Shown here: piece by piece, positions 25,507 through 33,752 of the stretch
Layout of the letters: each line of letters opens with the position of its first letter
Position numbering within the stretch: position 1 is the first letter of the stretch
NCBI RefSeq assembly: GCF_020905415.1
Contig: NZ_JAJJMP010000001.1
Coordinates: 2,553,501-2,617,500 of the forward strand
Direction of reading: 5' to 3'
DNA from: Myroides oncorhynchi
GTDB lineage: Bacteria > Bacteroidota > Bacteroidia > Flavobacteriales > Flavobacteriaceae
DNA length: 64,000 bases
Position numbers and translations under genes: made by a program
Notes under the pieces: generated by a model
What the model was told of the DNA's origin: nothing
Seen by the model: the letters and a program-made list of their open reading frames with translations, nothing else
Databases searched by the model: none

Positions 25507-26400
25507 ATGGAGCTCAGACAACTTAAATACTTCTTAAAAGCAAAGGAATTACTCAATTTTACAGAGGCATCAAAATGCTTGTATATCACTCAAAGTACCC
25601 TTTCACAACAGATAAAACAACTAGAAGAAGAGCTGGGACAACCTTTATTTAATAGAATAGGTAAGCGTATTACGCTAACAGAGGCGGGAGAACTCTTTGC
25701 TTTTTATGCGGAGCGAAGTATACGTGCTGCTGAAGATGGTAAACTATTACTAGAAGATCTAGAAGGATTAAAGACAGGTACATTAAAAATTGGATTGACA
25801 TGGGGGCTTAAGTCATTGGCTTTGTCTTCCTTAAAGATATTTAATAACTCTTATCCAGAAGTAAAGATAGAAGTGACATTTGGTACAACTAATGAGTTGA
25901 TGGAAGATCTATTAAAGCAGAAGATAGACTTTGCTCTAACTTACTTTGATGGTGTACATGAAGAAAATTTTATATATGAATCTGTCCTGACCTCTGATAT
26001 GGCTTTAATGGTTGCTAAAGATTCGACTCTAGCAAGTTTAAAAGGCATAAAATTAAAAGAAATAGAACAATATCGCTTGGCTTTGCCAGTACAAGGATTT
26101 AGTACACGTGATTTTTTGGATAGAGTATTTAAGAAGCACAATATCTTGCCTAATATAGCTATTGAAACTAATCAGACCTCTATGATTGTTGACTTAGTAG
26201 AACTAGGAGCGTATCAGACTGTGCTTACCCATGCGACTGTACATAATGAGGCTAACTTAAAGGCAATACCAATTAAAGATATAGATATGAAACGCGAAGC
26301 TGTAGTTATTCAGCTAAAAGATAGCTATCATAAAAAAGGAGTGCGAATATTTATTGACTTGTTATTAAATGAGAATAAAGATGAATATAGCACATTGTAG
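25507..26400 (+). CDS. LysR-family transcriptional regulator
   Basis: 297 residues from ATG 25507. An upstream frame from 25417 adds 30 hydrophobic residues before the universal LysR start MELRQLKYFLKAKE and is rejected. The helix-turn-helix is NFTEASKCLYITQSTLSQQIKQLEEELGQ near 18-46, followed by LFNRIGKRITLTEAG. The effector domain begins about residue 90 (LKIGLTWGLKSLAL) with the two-lobed periplasmic-binding-like fold. It probably governs the divergent MFS exporter and itself. The inducer is unknown. From here to the next promoter (26401-26644) I see only a small GCTCG/CGAG hairpin near 26468 and nothing more. Confidence 0.92.
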   Translation: MELRQLKYFLKAKELLNFTEASKCLYITQSTLSQQIKQLEEELGQPLFNRIGKRITLTEAGELFAFYAERSIRAAEDGKLLLEDLEGLKTGTLKIGLTWGLKSLALSSLKIFNNSYPEVKIEVTFGTTNELMEDLLKQKIDFALTYFDGVHEENFIYESVLTSDMALMVAKDSTLASLKGIKLKEIEQYRLALPVQGFSTRDFLDRVFKKHNILPNIAIETNQTSMIVDLVELGAYQTVLTHATVHNEANLKAIPIKDIDMKREAVVIQLKDSYHKKGVRIFIDLLLNENKDEYSTL

Positions 26401-26644
26401 AATCTATTGACATTGATTTGTGTTTTTGATTAATGTGAGTCGTATTCTTTGTTTGAATAATATAAAAGAGCTCGTTTTTTTCGAGTTAGGTCGATTTGTC
26501 ATAATTTTAGTTTAAGCGTTATAAATTTTAATTAATTTAAATAAGAACCTATATATTTTGGTTATGTCTGATTCAAAAGCGTCATAATTTATTATACTCA
26601 TAATATAAGTACTTGTATTTCCAATATTTGAAAAGCTTTTTTCT

Positions 26645-26674
26645 TTTGTTAGCAAGTTTACTTTTTTATATTTG
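26645..26674 (+). promoter_or_regulatory. Complete Bacteroidota promoter of the siderophore ABC operon
   Basis: TTTG at 26645-26648 and TATATTTG at 26667-26674 are 18 bases apart, matching both the -33 and -7 elements. The operon start codon follows 39 bases after the -7 box. Confidence 0.7.
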
Positions 26675-26677
26675 CTA

Positions 26678-26700
26678 TTATTTAATTTGATTCTAAATAA
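26678..26700. promoter_or_regulatory. Inverted repeat TTATTTA-N9-TAAATAA, possible Fur operator
   Basis: The perfect 7-base arms lie 3 bases downstream of the -7 box, covering the expected transcription start. This is where a Fur-type repressor would act on an iron-uptake operon. The sequence is AT-only in the arms, so chance cannot be dismissed. Confidence 0.45.
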
Positions 26701-26713
26701 ATATAGTAAGTAA

Positions 26714-27664
26714 ATGATAAGAATAATTTTAATTCTTATACTGATAATAGTTTCTTTTATTTCCGTTTTTGTAGGTGTGAAGGATATCTCTGTTTTTGAT
26801 ATTCACCGACTAACTCAGGATGAAATGTTGGTTATATTAGTAAGTAGGTTGCCGAGGATGATCTCTGTGTTGATAGCAGGAATAGGAATGAGTATTTCTG
26901 GATTAATCGTACAACAGATTTCAATGAATAAATTCGTGTCTCCTACTACAATGGGAACACTCGACGCTTGTAAAATGGGAATACTATTTAGTATGATTCT
27001 ATTTCCAGGTGGGGGAATGATGTATAAGATGATCTTGTCATTTGCTATTGCATTAATTGCAAGTGTGGTTTTTTTAAAGATTTCAAGTAAAATCAAGATG
27101 CGTAATGTCATCTTCATTCCTTTAGTAGGAATTGTATTTGGTAATATCTTGAATGCAATATCTACTTTCTTTGCTTATAAGACAAATTTAGTACAGAATA
27201 TGGAAGGATGGTTGATAGGAGACTTTTCTTCTATCATAAAAGGAAATTATGAAATATTATACTTAGGAGTACCTATTGTGTTGCTAAGTTATTTGTATGC
27301 TAATAAGTTTACCATTGTTGGACTAGGAGAGGATACTGCTAGTAGCCTTGGATTAGATCACAAGAAGATTACTTATTTAGGACTGATATTCGTAGCGATA
27401 ACTTCTACAGTAGTTGTGTTGACAGCAGGTGTTATTCCATTCTTAGGGCTTATTATTCCCAATATTGTGAGTTTGATGTTTGGAGATAATCTAAAAAAGA
27501 CTATTAGCTATACAGCATTGATAGGAGCTATATTCTTAATGATTTGTGATATCATTAGTAGATTGTTAATAGCACCTTACGAAATACCTATTGGACTTAC
27601 AGTAAGTATCATAGGTGGAGTGATATTCTTAGTATTAATATTTAAACGAGCGAAGCATGTATAA
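26714..27664 (+). CDS. Siderophore ABC transporter permease 1 (FecCD family)
   Basis: 316 residues with 9-10 membrane helices. FecCD markers are visible: an early LVSRLPRMISVLIAGIGMSISG, then LLFPTTMGT-like SPTTMGTLDACKMG, and the late PFLGLIIPNIVSLMFGDN that precedes the last helices. It forms half of the inner-membrane pore for a ferric-siderophore importer. It overlaps the next permease by 8 bases and is the first gene of a four-gene operon (permease, permease, ATPase, binding lipoprotein). The order matches the YclNOPQ/CeuBCDE/FatDCEB type, which carries catecholate or mixed siderophores such as petrobactin. The substrate here is not proven. Confidence 0.92.
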   Translation: MIRIILILILIIVSFISVFVGVKDISVFDIHRLTQDEMLVILVSRLPRMISVLIAGIGMSISGLIVQQISMNKFVSPTTMGTLDACKMGILFSMILFPGGGMMYKMILSFAIALIASVVFLKISSKIKMRNVIFIPLVGIVFGNILNAISTFFAYKTNLVQNMEGWLIGDFSSIIKGNYEILYLGVPIVLLSYLYANKFTIVGLGEDTASSLGLDHKKITYLGLIFVAITSTVVVLTAGVIPFLGLIIPNIVSLMFGDNLKKTISYTALIGAIFLMICDIISRLLIAPYEIPIGLTVSIIGGVIFLVLIFKRAKHV

Positions 27665-28604
27665 GGGAAAGATTATTACAGTTTTGGCAGTCGTTTTGAT
27701 GTTGTTGATTGCTATTTATATGTTCACTTTTACAGGAACAAAGCTTGATTATGTATTGCCTAGAAGAGGATATAAAGTTATAGCGATGATATTAATCTCA
27801 TTTGCTATAGGGTATTCTTCTATTATATTTCAGACGATATCAGCTAATAGAATCTTAACTCCTTCTATTATGGGATTTGATTCTTTCTATCTTTTGTTAC
27901 AATCAGTATTAGTATTAATGTATGGAGATAGAACCTTTCAAGTTCTAAATTCGGAGACAAACTTTGCAATATCTGTTGTCCTAATGCTTGGTTTTTCTTT
28001 AGTGATGTATTTCTTAGTATTTAAGAGAGAGAGCAAGAGTATGTATCTACTTTTATTAGTAGGGTTGTTGATGGGGACATTATTTAGAAGTTTCTCCTCG
28101 TTTATCGTTATGCTAATCGATCCTAATGAGTTTTTGATCATACAGTCTGCTATGTTTGCTTCATTTGATAAAATTAATCTCAACCTACTTGGGATATCAG
28201 CAGTATTACTTGTCGTGTCGATGTTGATTGGTATTAGGTATTTCAGACAATTAGATGTGTTGAGTCTAGGAAGAGAGAATGCCATAAGTCTAGGAGTCGA
28301 TTATCACAAAGTAATCAAAGGCAATCTATTAATTATATCAGTTATGGTAGCTATCTCGACTGCTTTAGTGGGGCCTATAACCTTCTTAGGGATCTTAGTA
28401 GCTAACTTAACTTATGAGTTAGTCAAGAGCAGTAAGCACAGTCATATGGTACTTGTATGTTGTCTACTAACTGCCGTGACTGTAATAGGAGGACAGTATC
28501 TAGTAGAGCACCTATTTAATATGAGTACGACTATTAGTATCATTATAAATTTTGTTGGAGGAGTGTATTTTATTTATTTATTATTAAAGAGTAACAGAGG
28601 ATGA
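27657..28604 (+). CDS. Siderophore ABC transporter permease 2 (FecCD family)
   Basis: 315 residues, highly hydrophobic with about nine helices. It is the second FecCD-type permease, paired with the one overlapping it upstream. Family phrases include RGYKVIAMILISFAIGYSS, then TPSIMGFDSFYLL and GPITFLGILVANLTYELV, which is the conserved G-P-x-x-F-x-G-x-x-x-x-N block for contact with the ATPase. Its stop overlaps the ATPase start by the ATGA motif, so translation is coupled. The protein forms a heterodimer with the first permease. Confidence 0.92.
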   Translation: MYKGKIITVLAVVLMLLIAIYMFTFTGTKLDYVLPRRGYKVIAMILISFAIGYSSIIFQTISANRILTPSIMGFDSFYLLLQSVLVLMYGDRTFQVLNSETNFAISVVLMLGFSLVMYFLVFKRESKSMYLLLLVGLLMGTLFRSFSSFIVMLIDPNEFLIIQSAMFASFDKINLNLLGISAVLLVVSMLIGIRYFRQLDVLSLGRENAISLGVDYHKVIKGNLLIISVMVAISTALVGPITFLGILVANLTYELVKSSKHSHMVLVCCLLTAVTVIGGQYLVEHLFNMSTTISIIINFVGGVYFIYLLLKSNRG

Positions 28605-29359
28605 TAGAGGTAAAGAATGTATCTAAGTTATATGGAGAAAAGATGATCCTAAATGATGTGTCTGTTTCTTTTCCCAAGGGAAAGATCACATGTCTTGTAG
28701 GTGGAAATGGTACAGGTAAGAGCACGTTACTGTCTATCATCAGTAGATTAGTAGCAAAGGATTCGGGACAAATAAATCTATTAGATAAAGATATTGTTGG
28801 TTTTAAGAATAGAGACTTTGCTAAGAAGCTATCTATCTTAAAACAGGCTAATCATCCTAATGTACGGCTAACAGTAAAAGAATTAGTTGCATTCGGACGT
28901 TTTCCTCATTCACAGGGAAGAATGACCACCTTGGATAAAGAGAAGGTAGATGAGAGTGTGGCTTTCATGGGATTGACAGATATACAAGATCAGTATATAG
29001 ATGAGCTAAGTGGTGGACAGCGTCAGCGTACTTTCTTAGCAATGGTTTTAGCTCAGGATACAGAGTATATCTTGCTTGATGAACCATTAAATAATTTAGA
29101 TATGAAACACTCTGTTGAGATTATGAAGATACTTCGTGTCTTAGCAGATGACTATGGAAAAACGATAATTATTGTAGTGCACGACATTAATTATGCGTCT
29201 TCGTATGCAGATTATATTGCTGCAGTTAAAGATCACAAAATAATTCATTTTGGACTGACAGATGATATTATTAGAGAAGACATCATGAAGGAAGTCTTTG
29301 ATATTGATATGACGATCGTAGATAACTGTAATAATAAAGTATGCATATACTTTAAATAA
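28601..29359 (+). CDS. Siderophore ABC transporter ATPase
   Basis: 252 residues, standard for a FecE/YclP-type subunit. Walker A is GGNGTGKST at 34-42. The Q-loop region is ILKQANHP. The signature is LSGGQRQR near 136-143. Walker B with the catalytic glutamate is ILLDEPLNNLD, and the H-switch is VVHDIN. It powers import through the two permeases and is associated with the inner membrane. It starts at an ATGA overlap with the second permease and ends 20 bases before the binding-protein gene. Confidence 0.96.
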   Translation: MIEVKNVSKLYGEKMILNDVSVSFPKGKITCLVGGNGTGKSTLLSIISRLVAKDSGQINLLDKDIVGFKNRDFAKKLSILKQANHPNVRLTVKELVAFGRFPHSQGRMTTLDKEKVDESVAFMGLTDIQDQYIDELSGGQRQRTFLAMVLAQDTEYILLDEPLNNLDMKHSVEIMKILRVLADDYGKTIIIVVHDINYASSYADYIAAVKDHKIIHFGLTDDIIREDIMKEVFDIDMTIVDNCNNKVCIYFK

Positions 29360-29379
29360 TTAAAACCAATCGAGTTGTT

Positions 29380-30315
29380 ATGAGTAAATTTTTGATAAGC
29401 TGCGTGGCAGCTTCAGCTTTAATCTTTACATCTTGTAAAGAGAACAAAACAGAGACTACAGATGTAAATGTAGAGAAGGTATCGGTAGAACATTTATCTG
29501 GTACTACAGAAGTAAATGTAAACCCTAAGAATACAGTCGTTCTTACTTATGGTATAATGGATTCATTTGACGATCTAGGGATCGAGTTTAAAGGTGCTCC
29601 TAAGGGGAATATTCCAGAATATTTGTCTAAATATGCTAATGATACTAATATTACTGATGTAGGTGGTATCAAGGAACCTAATATGGAAAAGGTCAATGCT
29701 ATAGAGCCAGAACTAATCATTATATCTGCTCGTACTGCATCAATGTATGATGAGTTTACGAAAATAGCGCCAACTGTTAATTTAGATATTGATATTAAGG
29801 ATTATATGAATTCTTTTAAAGCGAATCAACGTACAATAGGTAAGTTATTTGGCAAAGAGGAGCAGGTAGAGAAAGAGCTTAAAGTAATAGATGAGAGAGT
29901 GGCTAAAATAAATGAAACTACAGCTAAGTCAACTAAGACAGCTCTAGTAGTTTTAGCTAATGAAGGACGTTTAAGTGCGTATGGAAAAGGATCTCGCTTT
30001 GGGATTATTCACGATGTATTTGGAGTGAAACCTGCAGATCAAAATATAGAGGCATCTACTCATGGACAGGCAATCTCTAATGAATTTATTAAAGAATTAA
30101 ACCCTGATTATATCTTTGTTATTGATAGAGGAGCAGCTATTAAAAGAGCTACTATGGGGAAAGAGGAGTTTGCTAATGCTTTAGTTAAACAAACAAACGC
30201 TTATAAAAATGATAAAATCATATTCTTAAATCCAGAAGTATGGTATTTATCAGGAGGAGGATTTAAGTCTATCAAAATGATGTTAGACGAAGTGGAGCAA
30301 GCAATTGCTGAATAG
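29380..30315 (+). CDS. Siderophore-binding lipoprotein (YclQ/CeuE/FatB-like)
   Basis: 311 residues. The signal ends at lipobox FTSC (C19) followed by KENKTETT, so it is a lipid-anchored periplasmic protein. The fold is that of class III binding proteins: NPKNTVVLTYGIMDSFDDLG opens lobe one, VGGIKEPNMEKVNAIEPELI follows, and LVVLANEGRLSAYG with a later NPDYIFVIDRGAA make lobe two. The phrase GRLSAYGKGSRFGIIHD matches the YclQ/CeuE/FatB branch, which binds ferric siderophores of catechol or citrate type. It is last in the four-gene operon and is followed by a perfect hairpin. No TonB-dependent receptor is next to the operon, so the outer-membrane step is encoded elsewhere. Confidence 0.93.
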   Translation: MSKFLISCVAASALIFTSCKENKTETTDVNVEKVSVEHLSGTTEVNVNPKNTVVLTYGIMDSFDDLGIEFKGAPKGNIPEYLSKYANDTNITDVGGIKEPNMEKVNAIEPELIIISARTASMYDEFTKIAPTVNLDIDIKDYMNSFKANQRTIGKLFGKEEQVEKELKVIDERVAKINETTAKSTKTALVVLANEGRLSAYGKGSRFGIIHDVFGVKPADQNIEASTHGQAISNEFIKELNPDYIFVIDRGAAIKRATMGKEEFANALVKQTNAYKNDKIIFLNPEVWYLSGGGFKSIKMMLDEVEQAIAE

Positions 30316-30333
30316 TTAATCTTTAATTTTGCG

Positions 30334-30364
30334 ATAAAAGCTATCTCTTGAGGTAGCTTTTATT
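30334..30364 (+). terminator. Rho-independent terminator of the ABC operon
   Basis: A perfect 10-bp stem, ATAAAAGCTA/TAGCTTTTAT, with a 9-base loop lies 19 bases after the binding-protein stop. Confidence 0.75.
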
Positions 30365-30426
30365 GTGAAATAGTGTTGTGTCTTGTCTTGTACTGGTTAT
30401 AGTGACAGACAAGTGTGTATTGTATA

Positions 30427-30465
30427 AAAAAAATCCCTAATGAACTAACATTAGGGATTTTTGTA
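30427..30465. terminator. Bidirectional terminator, mainly for the thioesterase gene
   Basis: ATCCCTAATG/CATTAGGGAT is a perfect 10-bp stem with a 6-base loop and A and T runs on both sides. It lies 17 bases past the thioesterase stop on the minus strand. Confidence 0.85.
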
Positions 30466-30481
30466 TTTAGATAAGCGGTTG

Positions 30482-30907
30482 TTATTCTTCTACTTCATCA
30501 AAAACAGGCACAGGGCGTTTACTCTCATTGATGGCTACTAATGTAAATGTACCAGTCATTGCTTTTTCTCTTCCATCTCTATACATACTCTCTACGAATA
30601 CTTCTACACGAACATCTAAACTCGTTCTACCTACTCGAACCACAGTTCCGATAAGTTCGACTAGTGTTCCTGCAGGGATAGGGTGATTAAAGTCAATCTT
30701 ATCACTAGATACTGTCACGATAGGCTTACGACAGAATCGTGTAGCAGTCATAAATGCTATTTCGTCCATAATATACATAACGGCACCACCGAACATTGTG
30801 TTGTGATGATTCGTTTGACCTGGGAATACAGCTTTAAATACGTGTGTTTCCGAATCCTTTATTTTTTTTTGGATGCGTAATTCTCTGTTTGTTAGTTGAC
30901 CTTCCAT
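30482..30907 (-). CDS. Hotdog-fold acyl-CoA thioesterase
   Basis: 141 residues with a single hotdog domain. The segment VFPGQTNHHNTMFGGAVMYIMDE carries the N-x(2)-G-x(2)-x-G and D/E pattern of the YciA/acyl-CoA hydrolase group, and the catalytic acidic residue lies in MYIMDEIAF. VSSDKIDFNHPIPAGTLVEL is the central strand pair. It releases free CoA and fatty acid in the cytoplasm; chain length is unknown. A cobalamin riboswitch lies upstream on the same strand, about 190 bases before the start codon, with only a broken frame in between. Riboswitch control of this gene is possible but unproven. Confidence 0.9.
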   Translation of the reverse strand: MEGQLTNRELRIQKKIKDSETHVFKAVFPGQTNHHNTMFGGAVMYIMDEIAFMTATRFCRKPIVTVSSDKIDFNHPIPAGTLVELIGTVVRVGRTSLDVRVEVFVESMYRDGREKAMTGTFTLVAINESKRPVPVFDEVEE

Positions 30908-30958
30908 ATTGTTGTAATGATTCTTTGTCTATTAATGATTACTATTAATTACTCATAA

Positions 30959-31081
30959 TTATGGAATAGCTATTTTGGCTTTAATCTCTTCACTGTACAG
31001 CTCTTTCGTATTGTCATAAGTGAAAGTTGGTGTGTATGTACAGCTAATGTTGCTTCAAATCGCGAAAGCAATACCATAATG
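30959..31081 (-). pseudogene. Remnant reading frame directly after the riboswitch
   Basis: On the minus strand the frame from 31081 reads HYGIAFAI, a stop, then SNISCTYTPTFTYDNTKELY and SEEIKAKIAIP before a stop at 30959. A second frame across the same DNA starts with ATG and reads MVLLSRFEATLAVHTHQLSL for 35 or so codons. Neither is a full gene. I infer the 3' end of a gene that once followed the riboswitch, joined to it by deletion and decay. Parent family unknown. Confidence 0.5.
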
Positions 31082-31093
31082 TTATATATAACA

Positions 31094-31206
31094 GCTTAGA
31101 AGGTAATCTGACTTATAATAGGGTGCTATTATTTACAGTTGCGCGACAGCTCGTGAGTTTCACACGATTCCCCTAACTAGAACTTGTTAGTTAACATATA
31201 ACGTTG
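31094..31206 (-). promoter_or_regulatory. Cobalamin riboswitch
   Basis: Read on the minus strand, the conserved core is present in order: GGGGAATCGTGTGAAACTCA (plus 31156-31175), then GCTGTCGCGCAACTGTAA (plus 31133-31150), and AGTCAGATTACC (plus 31102-31113). Its upstream end TTGCAACGTT is as usual in Bacteroidota B12 elements. GTGTGAAACTCAC forms a stem that fits the model. The spacing fits one aptamer of about 110 bases. It resembles the class that senses adenosyl- or methylcobalamin. Downstream on its strand lie the GTTATATATAAC palindrome, a broken frame, then the thioesterase gene. Confidence 0.9.
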
Positions 31207-31214
31207 CAAATATA
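31207..31214 (-). promoter_or_regulatory. Candidate riboswitch -7 box (TATATTTG)
   Basis: It matches TAnnTTTG on the minus strand, right at the leading edge of the riboswitch. It suggests that the RNA is still transcribed even though its gene is gone. Confidence 0.5.
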
Positions 31215-31733
31215 AGTACTAATAATGGGAAATGATAAATACAATTTAAATCTTAGGCAATATTTAAGGGGATTGTTGTGAGTTTATCTATTTTAAACTG
31301 TTCAGAGTACAAGTAAAAAGGATAAGAGTAGTTTATTTAAATAGCTTAACTTTACCGTATCAATAAAAGGAAAATAATAATATAATATTACTCTTCTCAA
31401 TAGAGTTAGCTTGTCTTTAATAGGAAGTTAGGTTGTAGCAAAACAAAATGTTATTGGTGTAAAAATCCTTTTACTACCCTGTGTTTATTGTATTAAAGGT
31501 TTGAAATAAAACAATTTTATAAGATCATTCTTCAAGGTCAATATCTTAAAAAATCATATCAAATAGTATTAGTGTAAAACAGGCACACCTTTATGCACTT
31601 ATGGAGCTTTTTTATCATAACAATTGTATAGTCTATCTCATCATATGTTTTTATAAGGAGATGTAATTACTTGTTTAGAATTAATTTGTTTAATAGAGGC
31701 AATTGTTTATTTTTAGAGTCTATTAAACCAATT
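31215..31733. other. Gene-free intergenic region
   Basis: About 520 AT-rich bases between the riboswitch promoter and the first E1 gene. I could support no gene, terminator or second RNA element here. Confidence 0.5.
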
Positions 31734-33719
31734 ATGAAACAATTACATTACGACCGCAAAAAACTAACTGACCAAGAGTTACTTGGATTGTATAAAAAAC
31801 TACTTAAGCCTCGTATGATAGAGGAAAAGATGCTTATCTTGATCAGACAGGGTAAGGTATCTAAATGGTTCTCAGGTATCGGACAGGAGGCTATTAGTGT
31901 AGGTGTCACTGCTAGTTTAGAGCAGGACGAATATATCCTACCTATGCACCGCAACTTAGGCGTGTTTACTTCTAGAGATATTCCTCTACATCGCTTATTC
32001 TCTCAATGGCAAGGGAAAGCAAATGGCTTTACGAAAGGTCGTGAGCGTTCATTCCACTTCGGAACGCAAGAATTCCATATCGTGGGGATGATCTCTCATC
32101 TAGGACCACAGTTAGGAGTAGCTGATGGGATCGCTTTAGCACACAAATTAAGAAAAGAGAAGAAGATAACGGCTGTATTCACAGGAGAAGGAGGTACATC
32201 TGAAGGTGACTTTCACGAGGCGTTAAATATTGCTTCAGTATGGGAGTTACCTGTACTTTTTGTGATTGAGAATAACGGCTATGGCTTATCTACACCTACC
32301 AATGAACAGTACAGATGTGAGCATCTCGCTGATCGTGCGAAAGGGTATGGAATGGAAAGTCATATCATCGACGGAAATAATATCTTAGAGGTATATCAGC
32401 AGATTAGTGCTTTAGCTAAATCTATGCGTGAGAACCCTAGACCTATATTGATAGAGTTCTTAACTTTCAGAATGCGTGGACACGAGGAAGCTAGTGGTAC
32501 AAAGTATGTGCCTCAGGAACTGATGGATATGTGGCTATTAAAAGAACCTGTAGAGAATTATAGAGCGTATCTTAAGAAGATAGGTGTATTATCTAATAAA
32601 GTGGATGATCAAATTAGAGAAGAATTTAAATTAGAGATAGATAAAGACTGGAAGGCAACACAAGAAGAGCCCGCTATAGTAGCTGATTTAGCTACTGAAT
32701 TGGCAGATATGTATGCGCCATTTGAATACGAGGAGGTAAAGCCAACAGCTGAGGTAGCAAATATTAGATTGATAGATGCGATATCAGAAGGATTGAAACA
32801 ATCTTTTGAACGTCATGATGATTTGATCATTATGGGGCAGGACATTGCTGAGTATGGTGGAGCATTTAAGGTAACAGATGGCTTTGTGGAGCAATTTGGC
32901 AAAGGGCGTATTCGCAATACACCTATCTGTGAGAGTGCGGTAGTGTCTGCTGCAATGGGATATTCTATCAAGGGAGGGAAGGCGATAATGGAGATGCAGT
33001 TTGGCGATTTTGTGTCTACTGGTTTTAATCCGATTGTGAACTACTTAGCTAAGATACATTACAGATGGAATGAGAAGGCGGATGTAGTAGTGCGTATGCC
33101 GTGTGGAGGTGGTACGCAGGCAGGGCCATTCCACTCACAGACCAATGAAGCTTGGTTTACAAAAACGCCTGGACTTAAGGTAGTGTACCCAGCATTTCCT
33201 TATGATGCGAAAGGCTTGATGGCGACAGCTATTAATGATCCTAATCCTGTGATCTTCTTTGAGCATAAGATGCTGTATAGAAGTATTTATCAGGATGTAC
33301 CAAAAGATTATTATACACTGCCATTTGGAAAGGCGAGTGTGTTAAGAGAAGGGGCAGATGTGACCATAGTGACCTTCGGAGCAGGAGTACACTGGGCAAT
33401 GGAAGTGTTAGACAAGCACCCTGATATTAAGGCTGATTTGATAGATTTGCGAACTTTACAACCTTTAGATGAGAAAACTGTATTTAAATCAGTAAAAAAA
33501 ACAAATAAAGTTATAATTTTGCAAGAAGATTCCTTGTTCGGAGGAATCGCAAGTGATATGTCGGCGATGATTATGGAGAATTGTTTTGAATACTTGGACG
33601 CGCCTGTAAAAAGGGTTGCTAGTTTAGAAACAGCCATACCATTTGTGAAAGCTTTAGAAGATCAATATCTGCCTAAGGACAGATTTGAAACAGCGCTATT
33701 AGATTTGATAGCCTACTAG
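31734..33719 (+). CDS. Fused alpha/beta 2-oxoacid dehydrogenase E1 component
   Basis: 661 residues from ATG 31734. A TTG at 31671 would add 21 residues with no family support. Residues 1-330 or so are the E1 alpha half, with RKKLTDQELLGLYKKLLKPRMIEEKML and the thiamine-diphosphate motif GEGGTSEGD...IENN at 151-181. From about 345 (IRLIDAISEGLKQSFERHDD) the E1 beta half follows, with MGQDIAEYGGAF and a C-terminal transketolase-C domain. Such fusions are usual in Bacteroidota and mostly act on branched-chain 2-oxoacids or pyruvate. E2 and E3 are not nearby. The gene is 33 bases before purC. A second, longer fused E1 lies at 35578-37983. The exact substrate cannot be read. Confidence 0.9.
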   Translation: MKQLHYDRKKLTDQELLGLYKKLLKPRMIEEKMLILIRQGKVSKWFSGIGQEAISVGVTASLEQDEYILPMHRNLGVFTSRDIPLHRLFSQWQGKANGFTKGRERSFHFGTQEFHIVGMISHLGPQLGVADGIALAHKLRKEKKITAVFTGEGGTSEGDFHEALNIASVWELPVLFVIENNGYGLSTPTNEQYRCEHLADRAKGYGMESHIIDGNNILEVYQQISALAKSMRENPRPILIEFLTFRMRGHEEASGTKYVPQELMDMWLLKEPVENYRAYLKKIGVLSNKVDDQIREEFKLEIDKDWKATQEEPAIVADLATELADMYAPFEYEEVKPTAEVANIRLIDAISEGLKQSFERHDDLIIMGQDIAEYGGAFKVTDGFVEQFGKGRIRNTPICESAVVSAAMGYSIKGGKAIMEMQFGDFVSTGFNPIVNYLAKIHYRWNEKADVVVRMPCGGGTQAGPFHSQTNEAWFTKTPGLKVVYPAFPYDAKGLMATAINDPNPVIFFEHKMLYRSIYQDVPKDYYTLPFGKASVLREGADVTIVTFGAGVHWAMEVLDKHPDIKADLIDLRTLQPLDEKTVFKSVKKTNKVIILQEDSLFGGIASDMSAMIMENCFEYLDAPVKRVASLETAIPFVKALEDQYLPKDRFETALLDLIAY

Positions 33720-33752
33720 AATAGAAAAGAACTACACAACTATAACAAGAAT

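Noticed and set aside
26468..26490. GCTCG/CGAG hairpin between LysR and the ABC operon
   Set aside because: The stem is four to six pairs and is not followed by a T run, so neither a terminator nor an operator can be claimed.
31671..31733. TTG start upstream of the short fused E1
   Set aside because: The family aligns from MKQLHYDRKK. The extension is not conserved-looking and uses a rare start.
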